From positions 927,770-991,769 of the forward strand of contig NZ_WELG01000001.1 of NCBI RefSeq assembly GCF_009184425.1: a stretch of DNA of 64,000 nt, given 5' to 3'. Under the pieces are notes generated by a model. That model worked only from the letters and a program-made list of their open reading frames with translations, had not been told where the DNA came from and made no database searches. Positions 45,913 through 53,119 of the stretch are shown piece after piece. The translations under genes were made by a program, and so were the position numbers. The DNA is from Flagellimonas olearia. Its GTDB lineage: Bacteria; Bacteroidota; Bacteroidia; Flavobacteriales; Flavobacteriaceae. Each line of letters opens with the position of its first letter. Position 1 is the stretch's first letter.

Positions 45913-47481
45913 TTATTCCTTGATTCGGACCAAATCCAAATCTTGATAATCAAAGCTAAAATCCATATTTGGCGAAATCCCTTTCATTTGAATCCCAACT
46001 GGGGTTCCTGAAGCATCCATTTTAAAAATGGCAAAGGCATCACACTGCATATCCGTATAGGCCATTTTAACGGCAAAGGTGCTGTCCTTGTAATGGAACA
46101 TTTCCCCATTCAGCTGAGGGGAACGGAGTGACCTAAACCAAAGTTTTCCGCCATGGTTTTCGATGGATACCTTTCCGAACCATTTATCTTCATAGGTTCC
46201 TAAAAAGGAGCTTGCACCCAGTTTATTCACATCCGAGACCGTGGCACTTTCCCAAACGGCATCCAAGGTAGCATCGGCCTCGGCCTGCCCGGACTCCAAT
46301 TGTTGCTTGGCAGACGCTAAATAATCCCATCGGTCCTTTCTAATCCATTCATCCCGAATAGCGGAACTTATGGTATGGTAGCTGTTGCCCCCGGGAGCCC
46401 CATTGGTGAGCACTACGACTGCCGAATTGATTTCGGGCACCATTACCACGGAGGACAACATGCCTGGTAGACCACCTGTATGCGAAATTATGGTATGGTC
46501 GTACCTATTGGAAATCCGCCATCCAAGGCCATAAGCGCCAAAATGGTACCTGTTGTCCGGTTCCGGTCTGGGTTGAAAGCTGATAAAGGTGTAGGGGCGC
46601 CACATTTCCGCTTGTCGCTCGGGACTGAAAATCTGTTTGTCCAAAGCATCGCCATATTTTCCTTGCTGCAATTGAGCCATGATCCATTTGGACATGTCAT
46701 GGACGCTGGAATAGATTCCGCCCGAGGCCACCAAAGGGCCTTCACCCTTTACGTACCGCTCTACCTTTCTTACGTTTCCGTTCTCGGTGGAGTGGGCCGA
46801 TGCCACGTTTTGGGTCGATTTCAATCGCTTATAACGAACCGCGGTCCTGTCCATGCCCAACGGACCTAAAATTTGCTGTTCGATAAATTCATCATAACTC
46901 TGGCCGCTTACCCTGGCAATGACCTCGCCCGCTACAATATAGAGCAGGTTGTCATAATCATATTTGGTGCGAAAATCCGAAGTGGGTTTAAAATATTGAA
47001 AACTGTTGAGTACATCCTGAATTTTGTAATCAGCTCCCGGAGGGAAAAACATTAAATCCCCGGCACCGAGCCCCAGCCCGCTGCGATGAGTCAACAGGTC
47101 CACAATGGTGAAATTCTCCCGAACGTATGCATTGTACATGGTAAACTCCGGTATGTGTTGAACCACCCGATCATCCCATTTAAGTTTTCCCTGATCCACC
47201 AAAATGGCCAATGCGGCAGCGGTGAACGCCTTGGTGTTCGAGGCAATTTGAAACAAACTATGCTCATCCACCTTCTCTTTGGAATCAACCGAGAGTTTTC
47301 CGTATCCTTTGGAGTGGATGACCTTCCCATTTTCTATTACGGCCACGGCAACACCCACTTGGGGCATCATTTCCATAGATCGGTTCACCAAGGAATCTAT
47401 CTGCGAAGAGGTAAAGCCCTGTCCGAAAACGGTGGATATGGCCCATAATAAAAATAAGGGGAGGGTAATTTTGTTTTTCAT
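45913..47481 (-). CDS. Serine hydrolase, class C beta-lactamase-like
   Basis: 522 aa exported protein (signal peptide ending around TVFGQ). Beta-lactamase/PBP4* fold: SxxK nucleophile SNTK at 81-84, Tyr motif YDYDN near residue 169, and the KTG-box equivalent HTGG. A C-terminal beta domain (about 410-522, DUF3471-like) follows. Such proteins are usually esterases or D-amino-peptidases rather than beta-lactamases. Ends 10 bases upstream of the epimerase gene on the same strand, possibly one transcript. Confidence 0.88.
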   Translation of the reverse strand: MKNKITLPLFLLWAISTVFGQGFTSSQIDSLVNRSMEMMPQVGVAVAVIENGKVIHSKGYGKLSVDSKEKVDEHSLFQIASNTKAFTAAALAILVDQGKLKWDDRVVQHIPEFTMYNAYVRENFTIVDLLTHRSGLGLGAGDLMFFPPGADYKIQDVLNSFQYFKPTSDFRTKYDYDNLLYIVAGEVIARVSGQSYDEFIEQQILGPLGMDRTAVRYKRLKSTQNVASAHSTENGNVRKVERYVKGEGPLVASGGIYSSVHDMSKWIMAQLQQGKYGDALDKQIFSPERQAEMWRPYTFISFQPRPEPDNRYHFGAYGLGWRISNRYDHTIISHTGGLPGMLSSVVMVPEINSAVVVLTNGAPGGNSYHTISSAIRDEWIRKDRWDYLASAKQQLESGQAEADATLDAVWESATVSDVNKLGASSFLGTYEDKWFGKVSIENHGGKLWFRSLRSPQLNGEMFHYKDSTFAVKMAYTDMQCDAFAIFKMDASGTPVGIQMKGISPNMDFSFDYQDLDLVRIKE

Positions 47482-47499
47482 GAGGTTTTTTAGTGGTTA

Positions 47500-48303
47500 T
47501 TAAAATACGACAGGGTTCAAATGCGAATCTATGGTCTCACCAATGGCCACTCCCGGACACCAGGTCTCCCAATCGTTCTTTTGGCCGTCGTTCTCAGGTT
47601 TCTTCAAAATCATGTCCTTGTCCATATAGATCACGGTCATAACCTTTCGGGTCTTGCCAGAAGTATTGGCCCCGGCCCGGTGGAAAATCCAACCGGAATG
47701 AAAACTGACCTCGCCAATATCAAAAGCTTCTATGGTGTGCGGAAAATTATTGATCTTCAAGTTTTTTTGGATCACTTGTTCGCTCTCATCGCTGATGGAC
47801 AGTTCGCGCCCCAACAGAATCTCTTGGCTGCCCGCACTGAATTCCAGCGGGCCCATTTCCAAAGGTGTTTCTTGCAAAGGAATCCAGATGGTGATGGACT
47901 TGTCCGAAGACAACGGCCAATAATATTGGTCTGCATGCCAAGGGGTGATTCCCCCGCCGGCCTCCTTGAACAGGGCTTGATCGTGGTAGATGCGAACCCC
48001 ATCCACTTGCATGAGGTCTGCAGCGACCTTGGCCAACCGCTTGCTCAGGATCAGTTTTTTGATCTCCTCGTCCTGCACCCAGAGATTACAGAGTTGTAAA
48101 AAGGCCTTGCCGTAGGTATCCCGCTGATTGATGGGCACATCCACCTTGTTCAGTTCTGCAACCTTTTTGGATATGACCGCATTGAAATGCGCCACGATCT
48201 CAGGCGATAAAAATTCCTTGATCTTGATGAAGGCGTTCTTTTGGTAAAAGTCCACCTGTTCTTTGGTCACCTGAAAAGGTTCATCCAATAGGGTTACATC
48301 CAT
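47500..48303 (-). CDS. Phytanoyl-CoA dioxygenase (PhyH) family protein
   Basis: 267 aa Fe(II)/2-oxoglutarate oxygenase. HxD iron ligands in TPWHADQYYW and the distal His in FHSGWIFHRAG are visible, with the usual jelly-roll between. The substrate cannot be assigned; the family hydroxylates lipids, ectoine or small metabolites. Its stop is 19 bases from the serine hydrolase start and its start 13 bases from the VOC gene, forming a minus-strand accessory run from 48.8 to 44.9 kb. Confidence 0.87.
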   Translation of the reverse strand: MDVTLLDEPFQVTKEQVDFYQKNAFIKIKEFLSPEIVAHFNAVISKKVAELNKVDVPINQRDTYGKAFLQLCNLWVQDEEIKKLILSKRLAKVAADLMQVDGVRIYHDQALFKEAGGGITPWHADQYYWPLSSDKSITIWIPLQETPLEMGPLEFSAGSQEILLGRELSISDESEQVIQKNLKINNFPHTIEAFDIGEVSFHSGWIFHRAGANTSGKTRKVMTVIYMDKDMILKKPENDGQKNDWETWCPGVAIGETIDSHLNPVVF

Positions 48304-48316
48304 ATTTTTTGGTTTT

Positions 48317-48763
48317 CTATCCTAACTCCTCTGCCAATCCAACAAGAAGTCCTTCGACCCCACGAATATAACACAGACGATATATGTTTTCATAATTGAC
48401 CACGTCACCGACAAGCTCTGCCCCTTTTTGGGTGAGTTTGACAACCAGTTCGTCCAGATTTTCAACGGTGAACATGACCCGCAAATATCCAAGGGAGTTG
48501 ACAGGTACCTTCCTATGATCGGAAATGGTTTCCGGCTTCAAAAATTTTGAAAGTTCCAACCGATTATGCCCATCCGAGGTGGCCATCATGGCAATCTCCA
48601 CTTGTTGTTGCCCCAGTCCTGTGACCCGGCCAGTCCATTCTTCATCAATGGTGGCCCGTCCCTCAAGGCGTAGGCCAATGTCTTCGAAAAACGATATGGC
48701 ACTATCCAAGGATTCCACAACAATTCCAACATTGTGCATTCGTGGGAGGTTGGTCTGGGTCAT
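48317..48763 (-). CDS. VOC superfamily (glyoxalase-like) protein
   Basis: 148 aa. One complete beta-alpha-beta-beta-beta repeat pair: metal-ligand His in RMHNVGIVVESLDSAISFFE, VGLRLEG-like segment, then RVMFTVENLDELVVKL for the second half and a terminal YIRGVEGLLVGLAEEL with the last Glu ligand. Could be a lactoylglutathione-lyase-type or methylmalonyl epimerase-type enzyme; the activity is not determined. Confidence 0.88.
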   Translation of the reverse strand: MTQTNLPRMHNVGIVVESLDSAISFFEDIGLRLEGRATIDEEWTGRVTGLGQQQVEIAMMATSDGHNRLELSKFLKPETISDHRKVPVNSLGYLRVMFTVENLDELVVKLTQKGAELVGDVVNYENIYRLCYIRGVEGLLVGLAEELG

Positions 48764-48790
48764 AGTTAGGCGTGTTCTTTTATGCTTGTT

Positions 48791-49156
48791 CTAGTTCTGT
48801 CTTAGTATTTTTTCCATTTTCCGGCCCTTGGCCAACTCATCCACCAGTTTGTCCAAATAGCGGACCTGTTGGGTCAGGGGATTGTCGATTTCCTCAATCC
48901 GATACCCACAGATCATCCCGGTAATGAGGTTGGCATTGGGGTTCAAGTCCGCATCTTGGAAGAAATCTTCAAAAGTGCTCTTTGCATCGATATGTTTTTG
49001 AATGGCCTCATCATCAAAGCCCGTAAGCCATGTGATTACCTCGTGCAGTTCTTCTTGGGTGCGACCTTTTTTCTCCACTTTGGCCACGTAATGGGGATAT
49101 ACCCCGGCAAAGGTCAGCTTTGCCATTCGTTCGTTATGTTCTGGGGTGACTTTCAT
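48791..49156 (-). CDS. DUF2200 domain-containing protein
   Basis: 121 aa. Matches the DUF2200 pattern I recall: RMAKLTFAGVYPHYVAKVEK, RTQEELHEVITWLTGF, ITGMICGYRIEEI and LDKLVDELAKGRKMEKILR. The family is small, cytoplasmic, and of unknown function, often on mobile or accessory DNA. 27 bases upstream of the VOC gene on the same strand. Confidence 0.85.
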   Translation of the reverse strand: MKVTPEHNERMAKLTFAGVYPHYVAKVEKKGRTQEELHEVITWLTGFDDEAIQKHIDAKSTFEDFFQDADLNPNANLITGMICGYRIEEIDNPLTQQVRYLDKLVDELAKGRKMEKILRQN

Positions 49157-49265
49157 CTTGCGTGGTTTTTACTTTGAGGGATACAATCCGTTCATTTGCT
49201 TAAATGTAGGGATTTTGAAAGGACTTTGGAACAGGGACCTGTTTTGAGGCCAAAAGAGTAGGGGA

Positions 49266-50141
49266 CTACTGTTCGCCTTCCCCGATCTGCGTTATTTTTC
49301 CCTGGCAGATCTCCTCGGTAAGCTGCTTTAGTTGCAGCACTTTGTGCGACAGGTATTCCAAATCACCTTTGGTGATGTGGTACTCCTTCATGTTGTAACG
49401 GGCATCGATGTAGGCGCGTTTCAGCAGCTCAAAAAGGCGCTTGTGCTCCTCGGTCTGTTTGGGAAAAAGGTCGAAACGCTTATCACACATGGCCACCTTT
49501 ATCCCCAAGGTCTCCAGATTGTGGTCCTTGGGCCGGTAATCCGTTAACACCAACAAAATGGTGGTGTAGTAGCGTTCCACGGCTTGATGCAATTGGAAAG
49601 CGGCTACATAAAAGGATTCTTTATCAAAATATTGATCAAATCCCCATAAAAATTCGTTCGCGCTATCAAACCACTGGTCAAAATAGTCTTGGGCCTTGTC
49701 TTGGTATTGTTTTGGGGTGAGCTTTTTGGGCGAGGCCAGTTGGTGCTTGCCCGAATCGTACAGCACAATGCCCTCTTCCTTGATGTCCCTAAAAAAGTAG
49801 TTCCCCACCCGAAGGGCCTGGTTCAGGTGTTTGATCCCGTGGAAAATAAGGTTCACCGGGGTGGCCACTTGGCCCGTGACGGTGAGCTCCGCCTTGATTT
49901 GGTCCTCTATACGGAACTTTTGTTGCAGGTCTTCATGGGTGAGGACCACGAGCAGGTCGTAATCGCTGCGGTACTCGTAGGTGATGCCTTGTTCCATATA
50001 GGTGTCTTCCACCCAGTTGCCGCGGGCGTAGCTACCAAAGAGCAGCACCATTTCCACTTCCTTGAACCCGGACAGCAAAGCGGTGAGCTGGTGCAGCTCG
50101 GCCTGCTTGTGATCTGGGAGATGTGCCACGGTCTTGTTCAA
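49266..50141 (-). CDS. Nucleotidyltransferase (MNT) - HEPN fusion protein
   Basis: 291 aa. N-terminal Pol-beta-type nucleotidyltransferase with GSYARG (36-41) and a catalytic SDYD (59-62), separated by a ~17-residue insertion; the acidic metal ligands are intact. The C-terminal HEPN-like helical domain (about 150-280) contains QLHQAVERYYTTILLVLTDY and RPKDH (203-207), a close form of the HEPN RNase RxxxxH. Separate MNT/HEPN pairs are toxin-antitoxin systems in which MNT AMPylates the HEPN RNase; here both are one chain. Confidence 0.85.
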   Translation of the reverse strand: MNKTVAHLPDHKQAELHQLTALLSGFKEVEMVLLFGSYARGNWVEDTYMEQGITYEYRSDYDLLVVLTHEDLQQKFRIEDQIKAELTVTGQVATPVNLIFHGIKHLNQALRVGNYFFRDIKEEGIVLYDSGKHQLASPKKLTPKQYQDKAQDYFDQWFDSANEFLWGFDQYFDKESFYVAAFQLHQAVERYYTTILLVLTDYRPKDHNLETLGIKVAMCDKRFDLFPKQTEEHKRLFELLKRAYIDARYNMKEYHITKGDLEYLSHKVLQLKQLTEEICQGKITQIGEGEQ

Positions 50142-50150
50142 CAGTTAGGT

Positions 50151-50175
50151 GTTTGTGCCCGAAAGATAGGCATAT
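50151..50175. repeat. 25-base repeat, copy 1
   Basis: Differs at 3 of 25 positions from 50848-50872 (shared core AAGATAGGCATAT). It lies 10 bases upstream of the MNT-HEPN start on its coding strand; there the repeat reads ATATGCCTATCTTTCGGGC, which contains TATCTTTC, one base from a -7 promoter element. Confidence 0.5.
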
Positions 50176-50237
50176 TTGAGTTTGCGTGGTTTTGGGTTGG
50201 GGAGGTTGATTTGGTTACAAGATACAATTTTGTGACC

Positions 50238-50792
50238 TTAGGAACAGATTTTATGTTCAAGCTTTTTTAGGGCTTTATAGGTGACCTCCTTCAAAGCATT
50301 TTTGAAAATCCTTTCGGATCTTTTGTAAGTTGCATCTATAGATTTTTTGATATACTCTCCCGATTCAAGAACCACGATTTCTTTTTCGCCAACTTTTGCA
50401 ACGATCTTCAGTTCAACCATGGAAGTTTCCCTTTCGGACCAGTATGTTGCCGAAAACTCCTTTCTGGCATTCAAAACTTGAACCGTAAGAAACGCTTGGA
50501 GAGTAGATTCTGAATCAAGATTGTCCAATATGGTCTGCTTAATTATTTCTTCATGATCACTTTTCAATGGGGGAACCACGATGTCATACTGACCTCTATG
50601 AGAGATAAAGGGTAGCTCCAAATCATCTGAAATAGAGACGTTCTCTCTTCTATCTTCAATTACTATGGCATCAGCTACCAAATCAAGACCTATTTTTGGG
50701 TACTCTTCATCGTTTGTCACAAATCTTGGAGTACTGCATGAAACCAATAAAAGAATAACCGTTAACAAAAAAAGGGTTGGATTGAGATTCAT
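50238..50792 (-). CDS. Hypothetical lipoprotein
   Basis: 184 aa. Signal peptide with lipobox LLLVSCS (Cys19), so outer-surface or periplasmic anchoring is likely. The mature domain alternates acidic and hydrophobic stretches (VADAIVIEDRRENVSISDDL); a later segment SMVELKIVAKVGEKEIVVLE suggests a beta-sandwich, with a Lys-rich C-terminal helix. I do not recognise the family. The adjacent 25-base repeat lies 56-80 bases upstream of its ATG. Confidence 0.7.
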   Translation of the reverse strand: MNLNPTLFLLTVILLLVSCSTPRFVTNDEEYPKIGLDLVADAIVIEDRRENVSISDDLELPFISHRGQYDIVVPPLKSDHEEIIKQTILDNLDSESTLQAFLTVQVLNARKEFSATYWSERETSMVELKIVAKVGEKEIVVLESGEYIKKSIDATYKRSERIFKNALKEVTYKALKKLEHKICS

Positions 50793-50847
50793 TTAAAATC
50801 AGATAGGTTATAATTGGAGGGCAACAATCTATTATATGACTGAACTT

Positions 50848-50872
50848 GTTTAGGCCCGTAAGATAGGCATAT
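50848..50872. repeat. 25-base repeat, copy 2
   Basis: Second copy of the element at 50151-50175 (22/25 identical). Both copies stand upstream, on the minus strand, of genes read leftward, consistent with a duplicated promoter or operator. Confidence 0.45.
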
Positions 50873-50928
50873 GCTTTCTTTTGGGATAGATAGGTATTCT
50901 AATGGGGGTTGGAACTTATTTTGAATAA

Positions 50929-51024
50929 TCAGCCCAATACCCACCATAAGGTAAACATCACACCGCATATGGCTGTTTGGATATAAAGCAATAACTGGAA
51001 TATTCGTTGGGTCTTCTTTGTCAT
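50929..51024 (-). CDS. Candidate 31-aa single-helix membrane peptide
   Basis: ATG at 51024, stop TGA. N-terminal MTKKTQRIFQ is basic, then a 20-residue hydrophobic run (LLLYIQTAICGVMFTLWWVL). The composition fits a small membrane protein, but no conserved feature or promoter confirms it. Confidence 0.3.
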   Translation of the reverse strand: MTKKTQRIFQLLLYIQTAICGVMFTLWWVLG

Positions 51025-51203
51025 AGTCTAAATATAAACTTTTTAAACTAAACCCCGTTCAAAGTTGGAAGGGGTGTGCGAAAAAACTAAAACAGGAAAT
51101 AGGGTAAGCCTAATGATAAAATCATATGTTTTTTCCTACTTATTTCACAAGTAATTCTTATCTTAACCAAGAAACACCTAGTAAACACTTAATCATTGAC
51201 ATT

Positions 51204-51446
51204 ATGAAAAAACAGATCTTTTTTTTCGCGATCCCTGTATTGCTTTTGGTAGGGCTACTGTTCTTGAACACACCCCAGGAAAGGACCTTTAACGAGTTGC
51301 CGGAAAACCCGGAGACCGAACAGGCCTTTACGTTTCCCTGCGCATTCTGTGATGCGGAATTGGCCGCTTGCATAGCGGGAGGCTCGTTTACCGAGCAGGA
51401 ATGCCAAGAAATGATGGCTTCCTGTTACGCGGAGTGCCAGCCCTAA
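51204..51446 (+). CDS. Small exported six-cysteine peptide
   Basis: 80 aa from ATG 51204. N-terminal KKQ followed by about 18 hydrophobic residues (FFFAIPVLLLVGLLFL, with the hydrophobic stretch ending near 21) gives a signal peptide or anchor. The C-terminal 35 residues hold six cysteines at 46, 49, 56, 67, 74 and 78 with an acidic surface, a spacing compatible with three disulfides after export. No homolog recognised. A longer frame from 51126 is possible but would put polar sequence before the signal. It is followed by the structured element and terminator. Confidence 0.6.
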   Translation: MKKQIFFFAIPVLLLVGLLFLNTPQERTFNELPENPETEQAFTFPCAFCDAELAACIAGGSFTEQECQEMMASCYAECQP

Positions 51447-51471
51447 GGTACAGCCAAGTATTTTTTGGGAC

Positions 51472-51556
51472 AGTGCCCGGACCTATCGTTCAACCTGTAC
51501 GTATTCCTTTAGGAATACCTCCCTTGTTTGACCATTAAACGATAGGTTTGGGCGCT
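51472..51556 (+). ncRNA. Structured RNA element in the 3' region of the cysteine-rich peptide gene
   Basis: Outer 19-bp helix AGTGCCCGGACCTATCGTT (51472-51490) with AACGATAGGTTTGGGCGCT (51538-51556); the three non-Watson-Crick positions (51474-51554, 51479-51549, 51480-51548) are all G-U on the plus strand. Inside is a second hairpin GTATTCC-TTTA-GGAATAC (51501-51518). The pattern favours folding of a plus-strand RNA over a DNA-level repeat. It lies 26 bases after the peptide stop and 16 bases before a terminator, so it may be a 3'UTR structure or an sRNA. Confidence 0.5.
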
Positions 51557-51571
51557 TGTTCTTTTATACCC

Positions 51572-51600
51572 AAGCCATTTGCCGATGGCTTTTTCTTTTT
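51572..51600 (+). terminator. Intrinsic terminator after the structured RNA element
   Basis: Hairpin AAGCCAT / ATGGCTT (51572-51578 with 51585-51591) followed by TTTTTCTTTTT. It ends the peptide/structured-RNA transcript before the DUF72 gene. Confidence 0.75.
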
Positions 51601-51638
51601 CACAGAATTTGTTTAACATTGGGCCTATAAGCAACGTT

Positions 51639-52535
51639 ATGAAATTTGGCCAAGTAGACCACCCGGAACTTATTGATTTTACCATCCCCCCTGACCACCC
51701 GGACACTGCCGTGGTGTTGTCCCAATACAAAGGTGGGGGAGTGCCCAACGTGTATGTGGGCTGCGCCAAATGGAACCGGCAAGACCTCAAGAACTTTTAC
51801 CCCCGCGGCACCAAGGACGAGCTGGAATACTACGCCACCCAGTTCAACAGTATTGAGCTGAACGCTACCTTTTACCGGATTTTTCCGGCAGAGCAATACC
51901 AAAAGTGGTACGACAAGACCCCGGAGGGTTTTAAGTTTTTTCCCAAAATGACCAATGCGGTGAGCCATTTGCGACGTCTCAACGACCAAGTTTATGGGAT
52001 TGTGGACGAGTACTTGCAGGTAACCTCGCTCTTGAAGGAGAAATTGGGCACCATTTTCTTGCAGATGCACAACAACTTCAACCCCAAGAATTGGGACAGG
52101 GTAGTGCGCTTTGTGGAGTACTGGCCCAAGGAATTTCCCTTGGCACTCGAGTTCCGGCATACGGATTGGTTCACCGACGAAACAGTTTCGCAAGAACTTT
52201 ACCATCTGTTGCAAGAGAACAACATGGCCAATGTTTTGGTGGACACGGCAGGTAGGCGGGACCTGATGCACATGCGGCTTACCAACAACGAGGCCTTTGT
52301 GCGCTACGTGGGCGCCAACCACGAAACGGATTACCCCCGACTGGACGATTGGGTTACCCGATTGACCGCTTGGAAGGAACTGGGATTGGAGAACATCCAC
52401 TTTTTTGTGCACCAGAACCTAGAGCTGGCCTCGCCCTTACTTTCGGCCTATTTTATTGAAAAGTTGAATCCCGCTTTGGGTTGTGGGCTGGCCATCCCCA
52501 AGACCACCATCAGTCCGCAGGAGCGTTTGTTCTAG
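51639..52535 (+). CDS. DUF72 domain-containing protein
   Basis: 298 aa TIM-barrel family protein from ATG 51639 (MKFGQVDHPELIDFTIPPDH); an in-frame start at 51579 would lie inside the terminator. DUF72 signatures: NVYVGCAKWNRQDLKNFYPRG, ATQFNSIELNATFYRI, FFPKMTNAVSH, and FPLALEFRHTDWF. Function is unknown (UPF0759-type family). Directly downstream of the peptide/structured-RNA unit but separated from it by a terminator. Confidence 0.9.
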   Translation: MKFGQVDHPELIDFTIPPDHPDTAVVLSQYKGGGVPNVYVGCAKWNRQDLKNFYPRGTKDELEYYATQFNSIELNATFYRIFPAEQYQKWYDKTPEGFKFFPKMTNAVSHLRRLNDQVYGIVDEYLQVTSLLKEKLGTIFLQMHNNFNPKNWDRVVRFVEYWPKEFPLALEFRHTDWFTDETVSQELYHLLQENNMANVLVDTAGRRDLMHMRLTNNEAFVRYVGANHETDYPRLDDWVTRLTAWKELGLENIHFFVHQNLELASPLLSAYFIEKLNPALGCGLAIPKTTISPQERLF

Positions 52536-52543
52536 CCAATTTC

Positions 52544-52617
52544 AATTGTGGAATCTTTGATGGGCAAAATTGCAGAGTCCGTATTCCTTGATAATGAAAT
52601 GTTTGAAATCCACAATT
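52544..52617. repeat. 9-bp inverted repeat in the spacer before the thioesterase gene
   Basis: AATTGTGGA at 52544-52552 and TCCACAATT at 52609-52617, 56 bases apart, perfect arms. No T tract. Possible remnant element or operator; weak. Confidence 0.3.
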
Positions 52618-52665
52618 CCATGGTAAAGGAGTGCTAAAATAGGGCGTTCTGGCCGTGATTTGGAC

Positions 52666-52673
52666 TAATTTTG
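52666..52673 (+). promoter_or_regulatory. -7 promoter element (TAATTTTG) of the thioesterase gene
   Basis: Exact TAnnTTTG match 33 bases before the ATG at 52706; no clear -33 element. Confidence 0.4.
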
Positions 52674-52705
52674 TACTGTAGATATAAACGCTAAACGTTA
52701 CACTA

Positions 52706-53116
52706 ATGCGATTTCACACTAGAAAATGGGTAAAACCAGAAGACTTGAACGCCAACGGGACCTTGTTTGGCGGTAGGGTGCTGGCATGGGTGGATGAGGA
52801 AGCCGCGCTGTACAGCATCATACAACTTGAAAACAAAAAAGTGGTCACCAAATACATGTCAGAAATCAATTTTATGAGCACCGCCGTTGAGGGCGATATC
52901 ATTGAAATTGGAATCGATGTGATCAAATTTGGGGTGACCTCCATTTCCTTGAACTGCGAAGTGCGGAACAAAATGACCCGCGAGAGCATCGTTACCGTGG
53001 ACAACATCATCATGGTGAACCTGGACGACAAGGGCAATCCCAAGCCCCATGGCAAGACCAAGATAGAGTTCGTAAAGGACCGCTTGGCCCAAAAAGAAAA
53101 GGAAGAGAATTCCTAG
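52706..53116 (+). CDS. Acyl-CoA thioesterase, hotdog fold
   Basis: 136 aa single hotdog domain of the YciA/acyl-CoA-hydrolase type. NANGTLFGGRVLAWVDEEAALYS carries the conserved Asn/Gly and catalytic Asp; VDVIKFGVTSISLNCEV and IVTVDNIIMVNLDDKG complete the pattern. Likely hydrolyses medium- or long-chain acyl-CoA in the cytoplasm. It is convergent with the M19 dipeptidase gene (3-base gap). Confidence 0.9.
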   Translation: MRFHTRKWVKPEDLNANGTLFGGRVLAWVDEEAALYSIIQLENKKVVTKYMSEINFMSTAVEGDIIEIGIDVIKFGVTSISLNCEVRNKMTRESIVTVDNIIMVNLDDKGNPKPHGKTKIEFVKDRLAQKEKEENS

Positions 53117-53119
53117 GTC

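Larger units (their letters stand above)
50793..51203. other. Gene-poor spacer of about 410 bases
   Basis: Between two lipoprotein/peptide genes. Apart from the repeat copy at 50848-50872 and a possible 31-aa membrane peptide on the minus strand at 50929-51024, I see nothing definite. The stretch just before 51204 is AT-rich and presumably holds the promoter of the cysteine-rich peptide gene. Confidence 0.5.

Noticed and set aside
51600-52412. 270-aa minus-strand frame opposite DUF72
   Set aside because: Antisense shadow of a well-supported gene and crosses the terminator.
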